A DNA stretch of 64,000 bases from Geomonas anaerohicana (GTDB lineage Bacteria > Desulfobacterota > Desulfuromonadia > Geobacterales > Geobacteraceae), in the NCBI RefSeq assembly GCF_016458305.1, contig NZ_JAEMHL010000009.1, forward strand, positions 124,001-188,000, given 5' to 3'. Made by a program: the position numbers and the translations under genes. The notes under the pieces are model-generated. The model was not told where the DNA came from. It did not search any database and was given only the letters and a program-made list of their open reading frames with translations. Shown here piece after piece: positions 24,501 through 31,767 of the stretch. Numbering within the stretch: the stretch's first letter is position 1; every line of letters starts with the position of its first letter.

Positions 24501-24745
24501 CCGTTGATCTCCCAGATCTTCTTCTCGAAGGTGGTCACCACCCGCTCCTCGACCTCCTTCGGGGAGGAGCCGGGCATGGGGAGGTAGATGTCCACCATGG
24601 GGACCACGATCTGCGGCTCCTCCTCGCGCGGCGTCGCGATGACCGAGTAGAGCCCGATCAGGAGCGAAGCCGCCACGATGAGCGGCGTCAGCTTGGAATC
24701 TATGAAAGCGCGGGCAATCCTCCCCGCGAAGCCGAGGTTGTTCAT
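21530..24745 (-). CDS. RND efflux pump inner-membrane transporter
   Basis: A 1071-residue AcrB-family transporter. The layout is usual: one N-terminal helix, a periplasmic porter/docking half (residues about 40-340), six helices, a second periplasmic half and six final helices. The proton-relay segment FSIGILVDDAIVVVENIHRY contains the paired Asp in the fourth helix. EEPQIVVPMVDIYLPMPGSS and SRQGMGIITVRF match the multidrug branch. It works with the membrane-fusion protein (13 bases upstream) and the TolC-like gene. The substrate cannot be read from sequence. Confidence 0.95.
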   Translation of the reverse strand: MNNLGFAGRIARAFIDSKLTPLIVAASLLIGLYSVIATPREEEPQIVVPMVDIYLPMPGSSPKEVEERVVTTFEKKIWEINGVEYIYSASRQGMGIITVRFLVGESMEDSLVKLYNKVMSNRNLLPPGAGEPLVVSKSIDDVPILSLTLWSDRYDHNALRRVARELCDDLQKVDNVAHSEIKGGLSRELKVQLDPARLASYGLTPLAVMGALEKGNVSQRAGTFALGNREYSLEAGGFISDPADASRLVVSVKDGRPVYLSDVATVTDGVQEPKDFVFFGLGPAAAHKDLKGGAADYPAVTIAIAKRKGANATWVAEDLLKRVEFQKGKLIPSEMQVTVTRNYGETAKDKNNELLFHMFLAAISVTILIAVFMGWRAGAVAAIAIPVTLALTMFIFNRIGYTLNRITLFALIFSIGILVDDAIVVVENIHRYFTTTTFKPLEAAVRAVDEIGNPTMLATLAVIASILPMGFVGGLMGPYMRPIPVGASMAMVFSLLIALIVTPYFAYRFMKGESHYGTEAAPEETWMTRFYRRMMGRLLHDTKVRHGFLAMVVVLLLLSCSLIYFKAVTVKMLPFDNKSELQLIVDAPEGTTLEENARMVAELGDALRKVPEVTDFQSYVGTSSPFNFNGLVRHYYLRQGPSVAEVQVNLESKDERSSQSHDIAKRIRPTLKGITDRYGARLKVAEIPPGPPVLSTLVAEVYGPDQQSRVDIARKIRDIFRNTQGVVDVDWYQEDDQPTLRFQVDREKAALSGVDAAQVVQTLKLAVGGTDVGLLHVPQEKEPIRINLRLPVGSRSDVSSLSSIYVAGSKGNVPLSELVRVVRGVEEKSLYRKNMKSVVYVIGDVAGKIEAPVYAILKMHKDIDNIPLPGGYRIEQRAATQPWSEERPGIKWDGEWHITYEVFRDLGAAFAAVMVLIYVLVVAWFRDFTTPLVIMAPIPLTLIGILPGHAIMGAFFTATSMIGFIALAGIIVRNSIILIDFAELRRREGMALDEAIIDAGAVRFRPMLLTAAAVVVGSFVILFDPIFQGLALAMMCGEIASTTLSRITIPILYFMVQSWKEKHKKQVELQV

Positions 24746-24757
24746 GAAGTTCTCCGC

Positions 24758-25855
24758 CTACTGCACCTTGGCGCCGTCTACCATCTTGTCGATACCTGCC
24801 GTGACCACCTTTTCGCCGGGGGCGAGGCCGGAGAGGATCTCCACGCGTCCGTCCTGGGCGCGCCCCGGTTTCACCAGGCGCAGGCGGGCGAGCCCCTCGG
24901 GGGACACCACCCACACCGAGGTGAGCGAGGAACGCTGCACCACCGCATTCGCCGGAACCGATACCCCCTTGCGAGAACCGGTCTTGAAAAAGGCCTTGCC
25001 GTAGCTGCCGGAACGAAGCCCCTTGGAGGGGAGATCGACCTTTACGGTGAAGGTGCGGGTGGCGGGATCCACCACCGGGACCACCTCGGAGACGCGGCCG
25101 GTCGCCGGCGCCCCCTCGACCGCGATGCTGATCTGGTCGCCTGCCTTCACCTTGCCCAGGAGCGTCTCCGGAGCCGCCACTTCCAGCCGGAACCCTTGGT
25201 CACCTTCGACGGTCATGAGCGGCGTACCGGGGAAAACGGTCTGCCCCGCCTCGACCTGCTTGGCCACCACCACACCCGAGAGGGGGGATACCACCCTGCC
25301 GTAGCCGGCGACGGCACCGGCGGCCTGCGCGCCATGCCGCGCCTGGGCCAGGCGCGCCTGCGCCCGAGCCACACCCTCAGCCGCCACTTCCTGCTCGGTC
25401 TTCCTGGTGTCGTATTCCTGGCGGGTCACCGCCTGCTCGGCGAAGAGTCGGGAATAACGGTCGAATGTGACGTCCGCGAGCTTCTTCTGCGCCTGCGCCT
25501 CGGAAAGGGCGCGCGCCGCCTCCTCGACACCGGACGCCGCGCCGGCCGCTGCGGCACCGCTTTCCACCGCCTCGATGGAAACCAGCACTTTCCCCTGCCC
25601 GACCCGGTCACCTTCGCGGACAAAGACCCGGCTCACGCTGCCGGGAATGCGGGCCGCGATCTGGGCGCTGTTGCGCGCCCGCACCGTGCCGACCGCCTCC
25701 TGGAGGTCAGGGAGATCCTCTGCCGCGAGGGTCTGCACGGTGACGCCGGTCACCACCGGCGGCGGGGCCGGGGCCGCGCTGTGCCCTTCCTTCTTACCGC
25801 ACCCGAAGCCGCTTGCTATGACGAGGGCAACCAAAGCCGCCCGGTAGGTTCTCAT
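24758..25855 (-). CDS. RND efflux periplasmic adaptor (membrane fusion protein)
   Basis: A 365-residue HlyD/AcrA-type adaptor. The N-terminus (ALVALVIASGFGC) ends in a Cys and may be lipidated. A lipoyl-like half (SAQIAARIPGSVSRVFVREG; RVVSPLSGVVVAKQVEAGQT) flanks an alpha-hairpin rich in Ala/Glu/Gln, and a beta-barrel follows. It bridges the inner-membrane pump and the outer-membrane channel. It overlaps the upstream TolC-like gene by four bases. Confidence 0.95.
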   Translation of the reverse strand: MRTYRAALVALVIASGFGCGKKEGHSAAPAPPPVVTGVTVQTLAAEDLPDLQEAVGTVRARNSAQIAARIPGSVSRVFVREGDRVGQGKVLVSIEAVESGAAAAGAASGVEEAARALSEAQAQKKLADVTFDRYSRLFAEQAVTRQEYDTRKTEQEVAAEGVARAQARLAQARHGAQAAGAVAGYGRVVSPLSGVVVAKQVEAGQTVFPGTPLMTVEGDQGFRLEVAAPETLLGKVKAGDQISIAVEGAPATGRVSEVVPVVDPATRTFTVKVDLPSKGLRSGSYGKAFFKTGSRKGVSVPANAVVQRSSLTSVWVVSPEGLARLRLVKPGRAQDGRVEILSGLAPGEKVVTAGIDKMVDGAKVQ

Positions 25856-27195
25856 TGCAGTACCTCCTTCACAAATACGCCGGTGCGGAAATAGATCTCT
25901 CCCGTCGCGGCATGGAAGCCGTTCTCGACCTCCACCAGGTTGGCGCGGGCCTGGGTGAGTGCGCTTTCCGCGTCCATCACCTCCACCAGGGAGGAGAGGC
26001 CGTTGCCGAAACGCAGTGTCACCAGGCGCCGGCTCTCCTCGGCATCCCGCACCGCGGACTGCGCGCTCTCCAGTCTCAGGCGCGCCTCCTGGCGGTGCAG
26101 CACGCTCTCGGTCACCTGCAGCGCCACTTCCCTGCGCTCGTTTTCCAGCAGTTCCGCCGCGCCCTGGCGCGCGAGTTCCGCCTTCTTCTTGTCGTGAGAG
26201 CGCTTACCGCCATCGAAGAGGTCCCAGCGCAGGTTGACGCCGACGGTCCAGGAATCCTTGTCAGTCCCGAGCGGCAGGTCGCGGTCATTGATCTGGTAGC
26301 TCCCCCGCGCGTACAGGGTGGGGAGATAGGCATTTCTGGCCTGCCTGACCGCCAGCTCACCGCGCTGCTCAGAATTCTCGGCCAGCTTCAGGTCGGCACG
26401 GTTCTGACGCGCCAGGGCGATCAGTTGCTCCAGCTCCTGCACGGGCTCCGCGAGTTTCGGGGGTTCCGCCACGTCCAGCGGCTCTCCCTGGGCGCCCCCC
26501 ACTACGAGGTTCAGCCTTAGGCGTGCAAGCAGCAGGTCGTTTTTGGCCGAGATCACGCGCTGCTCCGCCTGGGCCACCGAGGTCGCCGTGCGCAGCCGGT
26601 CCGATTTCAGGCCGATGCCGTCCTTCTCGCGCACCGCCGCCAACCGGTCGTGCTCCCGCGCGTTCAGAAGCGCCTGGTCGGCCACGTCACGGTAGGCCAG
26701 CGCCTTGCGCACCCCCAGGTAGGCCAGGTAGACGCGGAAGGCGATCTCCTCACGCTTCGCCTCTTCGACCAGGGTTGCCGCCTCGGATCCCTTGCCGGCC
26801 AAAGCCACACCGGTGGCGATGCCGAAATCGAGCAGCGGCTGCTCCAGCGTTACGGCGCTCTTGAAGTCGCCGCGCGGGGAAGGATTGTTCAGCGTGTCGG
26901 CAGCGAAGTCCTTGCCGGGGTTGATGCGCCCCTCGTCCAGCTTCATCATGAAGACCGTGCTCGGGGTATTGGAGAGGACCGCACCGCTTTCCAGCGCCAC
27001 GCGGGGGAGGTAACGGCTCCGGCTGGCGGCCACGTCCTGCTCCGCCGCGCCGCGCTCCAGTGCGGCGGCCTTGAGCAGGTGGTTGCTCTGCAGGGCGCGC
27101 TGGACCGCCTCCGGCAGCGTGACCACCTCGCCAAAGGCGGGGGCCGCATACGATGCGGCCAGCAGAGCTATGAGCGGTAGCAACCTGTGATTCAC
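25852..27195 (-). CDS. TolC-family outer-membrane efflux protein
   Basis: A 447-residue protein with signal peptide (LLPLIALLAASYAAPAFG) and two outer-membrane-efflux repeats of long helices (VTLPEAVQRALQSNHLLKAA; RGSYQINDRDLPLGTDKDSW in the beta region). The start is a GTG with AAGGAGG upstream. It is the first gene of the efflux operon, so channel, adaptor and pump are made together. Length is normal for the family. Confidence 0.95.
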   Translation of the reverse strand: MNHRLLPLIALLAASYAAPAFGEVVTLPEAVQRALQSNHLLKAAALERGAAEQDVAASRSRYLPRVALESGAVLSNTPSTVFMMKLDEGRINPGKDFAADTLNNPSPRGDFKSAVTLEQPLLDFGIATGVALAGKGSEAATLVEEAKREEIAFRVYLAYLGVRKALAYRDVADQALLNAREHDRLAAVREKDGIGLKSDRLRTATSVAQAEQRVISAKNDLLLARLRLNLVVGGAQGEPLDVAEPPKLAEPVQELEQLIALARQNRADLKLAENSEQRGELAVRQARNAYLPTLYARGSYQINDRDLPLGTDKDSWTVGVNLRWDLFDGGKRSHDKKKAELARQGAAELLENERREVALQVTESVLHRQEARLRLESAQSAVRDAEESRRLVTLRFGNGLSSLVEVMDAESALTQARANLVEVENGFHAATGEIYFRTGVFVKEVLQ

Positions 27196-27222
27196 CCGGA
27201 AACCTCCTTGCCGGTACAGTCA

Positions 27223-27245
27223 GAATATCGAATCGAGATATATTC
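27223..27245. promoter_or_regulatory. Operator-like palindrome in efflux promoter
   Basis: Perfect six-base arms GAATAT and ATATTC are separated by 11 bases, within a wider AT-rich region that repeats GAATAT and GAATC. It lies just downstream of the predicted -10, where a repressor would block transcription of the RND operon. TetR-family repressors commonly bind such sites at efflux operons. No regulator gene is adjacent, so the protein is unknown. Confidence 0.5.
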
Positions 27246-27252
27246 GGATTCT

Positions 27253-27281
27253 TATATATATTCAGACGTCGCAATTGTCAA
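27253..27281 (-). promoter_or_regulatory. Sigma-70-type promoter of RND efflux operon
   Basis: On the minus strand a perfect TTGACA (-35) is followed after 17 bases by TATATA (-10). It lies 58 bases upstream of the GTG start of the TolC-like gene. The start of transcription would fall next to the GAATAT palindrome. Confidence 0.65.
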
Positions 27282-27366
27282 GGTAATAACGGTATAAGCA
27301 CCACTTCAAAACCTTTTCCGAGACAGGAATTTTAACACTTAGAGACGACACGCGCCGTCTCACATG

Positions 27367-27400
27367 AAAAAAAAGGCGCGCCCCTTTTCAGGAGCGCGCC
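27367..27400 (-). terminator. Rho-independent terminator after DUF815 gene
   Basis: On the minus strand GGCGCGC ... GCGCGCC forms a seven-base-pair GC stem followed by eight T residues. It is 34 bases past the stop of the DUF815 ATPase gene and ends that transcript before the efflux promoter. Confidence 0.85.
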
Positions 27401-27434
27401 GTGAGTTGCATCGGAACCGCCGTGAGACCGGTCG

Positions 27435-28391
27435 TCACGCGGAGGCCTGGTTGAGCAGGTAGCGCCCCACCCAGTGCTTGGAGAACTGCATCGCGGTACG
27501 GCCGCAGCGCTTGGTCTTGTCGTGCGACCACTGGATCGCGTCCAGCTCCAGTTCTTTGCTCCAGGGGATGCTCACCTTGCGGGCCTTCGCCTCGCGCTCG
27601 ACGCACTGGCGCACCGCGTCGAGGTAGCGGTCCTGGGTGAAGACGTGGAAGGCTACCCAGAGGCCGAAACGGTCGGAGAGGGAGACCTTCTCCTCCATCG
27701 CCTCGCTCTCCTGCAGTTCGCCGTTCACGTACTTGCCGCCCAGGAGGTCGGTGTTGTACTGCGGCAGCAGGTGGCGCCGGTTGGAGGTGACATAGATCAG
27801 CACGTTCTCCGGGGCCGAGTACACCGACCCGTCCAGGGCGCTTTTCAGCATCTTGTAGGAGAGTTCGCCGATCTCGAAGGTGAGGTCGTCGCACAAAAGG
27901 ATGAAGCGGTAGGGCTGGTCTTCGACCGCGCTGAAGATCTCGGAAAGGTAGATCAGGTCTTCCTTCTCCACCTGGATCACGCGCAGTCCCTCGGCGGCGT
28001 ATTCGTTCAAGAGCGCCTTCACCATGGAGGACTTGCCGGTGCCGCGCGAGCCCCACAGCAGCGCGTTGTTGGCCGGGAGCCCCTTCAGGAACTGGCGCGT
28101 GTTGTACACCATGATCTCTTTCTGCTTCTCGCAGCCCAACAGGTCGTCGAGCCTGGTCTGGTCGGTGACCTTGACCGCCTCCAGGTATCCAGAGAAGGAA
28201 TGACGGCGCCAGTTGGCGGCGGGGCAGGTGGCCCAGTTGACGGCCTTGACCGCCTTGGGGAGCAACATTTCGACAGAGCTCAGCACGCGCTCGAGCTGGG
28301 CTACGACCTCCGGTTTCAGATTCAGCATGTACTTTTCCGTCCTCTGTGTGGTGGGCTCCGAACCGGCAGTTTGTTCTGATGAAACACCCAT
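27435..28391 (-). CDS. DUF815-family AAA+ ATPase
   Basis: A 318-residue ATPase. The Walker A motif GSRGTGKSSMVKALLNEY and Walker B FILLCDDLTFE are clear, with SNRRHLLP as sensor 1. These match DUF815, an uncharacterised AAA+ family. Residues 1-21 precede a second possible start (MLNLKPEVV). It has its own promoter and a strong terminator, so it is a single-gene transcript. No function is established for the family. Confidence 0.88.
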   Translation of the reverse strand: MGVSSEQTAGSEPTTQRTEKYMLNLKPEVVAQLERVLSSVEMLLPKAVKAVNWATCPAANWRRHSFSGYLEAVKVTDQTRLDDLLGCEKQKEIMVYNTRQFLKGLPANNALLWGSRGTGKSSMVKALLNEYAAEGLRVIQVEKEDLIYLSEIFSAVEDQPYRFILLCDDLTFEIGELSYKMLKSALDGSVYSAPENVLIYVTSNRRHLLPQYNTDLLGGKYVNGELQESEAMEEKVSLSDRFGLWVAFHVFTQDRYLDAVRQCVEREAKARKVSIPWSKELELDAIQWSHDKTKRCGRTAMQFSKHWVGRYLLNQASA

Positions 28392-28423
28392 GCCTAAGTA
28401 ACCCCTGGTAATTTTGTTAAATC

Positions 28424-28453
28424 TGTATACGTTATCGGAGAGCCTGCTGTCAA
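28424..28453 (-). promoter_or_regulatory. Sigma-70-type promoter of DUF815 gene
   Basis: Minus strand: TTGACA, then 18 bases, then TATACA, about 33 bases before the ATG at 28391. It lies in the 76-base gap after the methyltransferase gene, supporting separate transcription of the ATPase. Confidence 0.5.
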
Positions 28454-28467
28454 ATTAAAACAATGTG

Positions 28468-29208
28468 TCAATTGCAGTTGCGCCGGTTCTCGCACAGCGC
28501 CCATGCGGTCGCTCCGGGGAGCAGGATTCCGGCCCGCGCCAGGGCGATCATCAGGGCATTGTCCCAGGTCAGGAGCTTGGCGACCAGTGCGCCCAGCAGG
28601 CGGCCGCCACGCCAGCGCCCCCGGTCCCGCACCCTGCCCCAGTGGTAGAGCCGGGAGGACAGGAACCTCGGAATGAGCAGCGAGCCGAACAGGTACCCGG
28701 AACTGACCACGACCAGCCCGGCGCTCCAGGCCAACTGCTCCACCTGCCGCAGCCGATAGCGCCGATAGTGGCCGCGGAACCAGTCATGACCGCTGTAGAG
28801 CGCGTCGAAGGCGGGGACGGTGACCAGGACGCGCCCCTTGGCGGCAACGTGCTGCCGCACCACCCGCTTCAGATAGCCCCGGTCGTCCTTGACCCGTTCC
28901 AGTACGTCCACGATGAGGGTCAGGTCGTAGCTGTTTCTTGCCGGCGGAAGGTCTCGCCCGTAGCTGATCCCGGGTTCCGCCTCCAGTTCGTTCAGGCGCG
29001 CCTCGGGAAGGTCCGGATCGACCGCCGCCACCTCCTTGCGCGAGAGCCGGCCGAAAACGGTGCGGCACAGGTAGCCGTCGCCGCAGCCGACGCCGAGCAC
29101 CTTTACCCCTTCGTGGAGCGTGTTGGCCAACAGCTGGGCCAGCGCCCCGGCCCGCGCCATCTCCCAAGGATGCCTGGAGGAGGCCTCGTCCCTTTCACCA
29201 GCGCCCAT
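28468..29208 (-). CDS. Class I SAM-dependent methyltransferase
   Basis: A 246-residue protein using the ATG at 29208, which follows a GAGG site within the end of the PAP2 gene. The SAM-binding region is KVLGVGCGDGYLCRTVF, followed by VAAVDPDLPEARL and YDLTLIVDVLERVKDDRGYL. The C-terminal part (YRRYRLRQVEQLAWSAGLVV, then VSSGYLFGSLLIP) resembles methyltransferases linked to lipid or cell-surface pathways and has one hydrophobic stretch. Substrate unknown. It probably shares a transcript with the PAP2 gene. Confidence 0.8.
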   Translation of the reverse strand: MGAGERDEASSRHPWEMARAGALAQLLANTLHEGVKVLGVGCGDGYLCRTVFGRLSRKEVAAVDPDLPEARLNELEAEPGISYGRDLPPARNSYDLTLIVDVLERVKDDRGYLKRVVRQHVAAKGRVLVTVPAFDALYSGHDWFRGHYRRYRLRQVEQLAWSAGLVVVSSGYLFGSLLIPRFLSSRLYHWGRVRDRGRWRGGRLLGALVAKLLTWDNALMIALARAGILLPGATAWALCENRRNCN

Positions 29209-29210
29209 GA

Positions 29211-30422
29211 CTAGTACCTCATCTCGCACGCGATACCTGCGCCCCCCGCGATAATAAGCGGGCGGAACGAAAGTCCCTTGATGACGGAGTTACTGCCTGA
29301 TTTTTCTGGTTTCGGCTTCTCAAGGTCGTTGTAGTGCAGCAGGCGGGGGAGCAGGTATCCGGAAAAGAGGCCGATGGCGGCCCCTGCCATCACGTCGGTG
29401 GCGTAGTGGTGGTCGGCCATGATGCGGGCGATACCGTCGGCAGCCGCGAGTCCCATGCCGGTCCAGCAGGCGGTCCGGTCGGCATCGGGATCGTGGTAGA
29501 GCTCTTGGTACTGGTGATGGTTGCAGACCAGCCCGGCTCCGGTAAAGGCGAAGGCGACGTGGCCGCTGGGCATGCTCCGGTTGGGAGCATCCCCTTCACA
29601 GGCGCCGTTTCTGCAGTTGCGCACGAAGGGTTTTTCCCGCGCCACCAGGTTCTGCAGCAGGGAGGAAACGAATGAGGTGAAGGCGAAGGATTCGAGGTTG
29701 ACCACCTCGGTCTGCCACAGGGTATCCCAGGCGCCGTCACGAAGGCCCAGGGTGGCAAAGGAGTCGAGCACCGGCGCTGCTATCATGCCGTACATCAGTG
29801 CGTCACCGACATCGTGCGCCACCTCGCGGGCGCCCCTCGAGTGCAGGCGCAGGGCGTCGCGCACGGCTTCGTCAAAACCGTTGGTCCCCTTCCACTTCGG
29901 CTCCGGATCGCCATGCGCGCTTTCCACGTAGATGGCCCCTGCCCCCAGGACGGCGACGCCAACGTATTCCGGGATGCCGGCCCGGTGCCAGCGCCAGGTG
30001 GGCGGCGGATCTTGCGCGCTGATGCGCGGGTCGCCGGTGGCGGCCGGGCCACCGGCGCTCGAACCGGCAGCGCCGTCGGGGCGGATCAGGAAGTCGTCGT
30101 CCTCTACGGAGGTGGACTCAGCGGCGGCAAGCTCAGTTGGCGATGGCAGCTTTCCCCACCCCCCAGCCCCCTCCCGCAAGGGGAGGGGGGGAAGGGTAGA
30201 TTCAGCCAGGGCATGTTCGGAAGGGGTATAACTCGCGGATTCGAAGTCGGGGGACCACGGCAACGACGGCTCATGCCCTGCCAAAGCTGAGGCGGGAACA
30301 AAATCCTGGCAATGCCGGAATGCGGGTGCGGTGGAGTAGTCGGCAGCGGCTGCCGCGGATGCGGGGCTGCCTAGAAAAAGCAGGAGGGCGATCGCGCTAT
30401 AGGTCACGGTGTAATGAGCCAT
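29211..30422 (-). CDS. PAP2-family membrane/periplasmic phosphatase
   Basis: A 403-residue protein with a signal peptide (LLLFLGSPASAAAAA). Residues 30-135 are low-complexity, and part of them (PPLPLREGAGGWGKLPS) is coded by a palindromic repeat. The C-terminal PAP2 domain shows REKPFVRNCRN (KxxxxxxR-type region), SMPSGHVAFAF with the catalytic-loop His, and ADHHYATDVMAGA with the nucleophile His and Asp. PAP2 enzymes remove phosphate from undecaprenyl pyrophosphate or lipid phosphates at the periplasmic side. The substrate here is unknown. Confidence 0.85.
   Translation of the reverse strand: MAHYTVTYSAIALLLFLGSPASAAAAADYSTAPAFRHCQDFVPASALAGHEPSLPWSPDFESASYTPSEHALAESTLPPLPLREGAGGWGKLPSPTELAAAESTSVEDDDFLIRPDGAAGSSAGGPAATGDPRISAQDPPPTWRWHRAGIPEYVGVAVLGAGAIYVESAHGDPEPKWKGTNGFDEAVRDALRLHSRGAREVAHDVGDALMYGMIAAPVLDSFATLGLRDGAWDTLWQTEVVNLESFAFTSFVSSLLQNLVAREKPFVRNCRNGACEGDAPNRSMPSGHVAFAFTGAGLVCNHHQYQELYHDPDADRTACWTGMGLAAADGIARIMADHHYATDVMAGAAIGLFSGYLLPRLLHYNDLEKPKPEKSGSNSVIKGLSFRPLIIAGGAGIACEMRY
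30155..30192. repeat. GC-rich hairpin repeat inside PAP2 coding sequence
   Basis: CCCCCAGCCCCCTCCCGCAA followed by GGGGAGGGGGGGAAGGG is a palindrome of the same type as the intergenic CCCTCCC/GGGAGGG repeats (19236-19276 and 62608-62725). Here it lies in frame within the linker of the PAP2 protein and does not break it. The encoded peptide is Pro-rich then Gly-rich. Confidence 0.7.
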
Positions 30423-30467
30423 AGGCGAAATTAAAGATCATTAACCACACGTTGTCAAACGGTGCTG

Positions 30468-31283
30468 CTACTGCGGAGCGGGCTCCAATTCGCCGGTGTG
30501 GCTAAGCCAGGCAAAAGAGAGGGCCAAGAGGTCGGCCACGCCTCCCATGGTGAGGTTGCGGCTTACGTAGTGCTCGTTGCGCTGGGACAGAAATCTCATG
30601 AAGTCGTCGCGCTGCTCGACCAAAAGCTCCAGCGCCCGGCCGTCCTCGTTGACCGTGGCCAGCCCTTCCCTGCCACAGCGATGCAGCGCGGTGGTGTCCT
30701 CCACCGTGGCCATCAGGCGTCCCAGCATGGCGTACACCGCGCTTCCCCTGTTGCCCGCGGCGAGCTCGCGGCGAAACGCGGGGAGCGCCTCCCGAAACAG
30801 CGCCGGGAGCCCGTCCATGGCCTCGCCCCTGATGCCGCGGGCGCCGTAGCTGTCGCAGGCGCGGCTGCCGTTACTTTTCTCCTGCTGTTCCCGGTCGAAC
30901 AGTCGGGCGGCGATGTCGGCGACCGCTGCGCTCAATGCCGCCTCCCCTCCCCCTCCGGACCGGGCGGCCGCGGTCAGCAAAAGGCCGCTCAGGAAGATGT
31001 ACCCCTTGTGGCAGTTGGTGCCGGCGTGCTCCAGCATGGCCGCTTCGGCCTCGATTCCCAGCCGCACCTGCGCCGCAAGTTCCTCGCCCTGCGCCAGCGA
31101 GTCGGCCAGCCGGCCAAGATAGTCGGAGACCACTGCGAGGGAAGCTTCCATGCGGTTGATGGAGAGGTCGTGATGGGAGCCGGGATCGTTCAGGTCGACA
31201 AGCCCCGGCTTGGGGGTCAGGTAGAGTTCGAGGAAGGCGCCGCGCACCAGGTTGTCGGCCAGCCGCCTCAATTCAGATGGCAT
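30468..31283 (-). CDS. citG: Triphosphoribosyl-dephospho-CoA synthase CitG
   Basis: A 271-residue protein with the CitG/MdcB signature TPKPGLVDLNDPGSHHDLS near the N-terminus, and GTNCHKGYIFLSGLL and ARGIRGEAMDG further on. It makes 2'-(5''-triphosphoribosyl)-3'-dephospho-CoA, the prosthetic group precursor of citrate lyase, from ATP and dephospho-CoA. It overlaps citX by 11 bases and is the last gene of the citrate lyase operon. Confidence 0.93.
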   Translation of the reverse strand: MPSELRRLADNLVRGAFLELYLTPKPGLVDLNDPGSHHDLSINRMEASLAVVSDYLGRLADSLAQGEELAAQVRLGIEAEAAMLEHAGTNCHKGYIFLSGLLLTAAARSGGGGEAALSAAVADIAARLFDREQQEKSNGSRACDSYGARGIRGEAMDGLPALFREALPAFRRELAAGNRGSAVYAMLGRLMATVEDTTALHRCGREGLATVNEDGRALELLVEQRDDFMRFLSQRNEHYVSRNLTMGGVADLLALSFAWLSHTGELEPAPQ

Positions 31284-31767
31284 CGATCACCGCCCGTGCC
31301 TTCAGCACCAGTTCCTCGGTGCAGTGCCGCTTGGCATGAATGCAGGCGAGGGCAGGCTCGCGGCAGATCAGGCAACTGCGGGGGGCGATGTCCAGCTCGG
31401 CGCGACCGACCTGGCGGCCGGCATGGTCGTAGACGTCGAGGTCCAGAAGCCGCCCGGCCGGATGCATGGCCTCCAGCGCCATACCCAGCCGCTTCACCTG
31501 CGTCGCCTGGAGTCGGGTGCGGTACAGGGCGAAGGGCCCCAGGGCATCGGCACCGGAGAAGGCCGGGGTCACCTTGAGGGCGGAGAGGAGTTCCTTTTCG
31601 CCCCAGGCAAAAAGCCGGTCCGCGTGCGGCCCGGTCTTCTCCGCCCCTGGCAGGTTCAGCGACAGCATCACCGTGGCCGGGAACGGGGTCGGGAACAGCC
31701 CGTCCAGAAGCTCCTGGCGCCGGTCCCGGGCGGCCAGGAGGCTATTCCTTAACGCGTCTGACGACAT
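31273..31767 (-). CDS. citX: Holo-citrate lyase synthase CitX
   Basis: A 164-residue protein that transfers the phosphoribosyl-dephospho-CoA group onto the CitD acyl carrier protein. Recognised by ALRNSLLAARDRRQELLDGL, ALEAMHPAGRLLDLDVYDHA and the cysteine-containing tail RSCLICREPALACIHAKRHC. It overlaps citF by 26 bases and citG by 11 bases. It is a separate gene here; in some bacteria CitX is fused to CitG. Confidence 0.92.
   Translation of the reverse strand: MSSDALRNSLLAARDRRQELLDGLFPTPFPATVMLSLNLPGAEKTGPHADRLFAWGEKELLSALKVTPAFSGADALGPFALYRTRLQATQVKRLGMALEAMHPAGRLLDLDVYDHAGRQVGRAELDIAPRSCLICREPALACIHAKRHCTEELVLKARAVIDAI

Noticed and set aside
22166-25894. 1242-codon open frame on the plus strand opposite the efflux genes
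   Set aside because: It is antisense to well-supported RND and adaptor genes and is rich in His, Arg, Gly and Asp as shadows are in high-GC DNA. No domain is visible.
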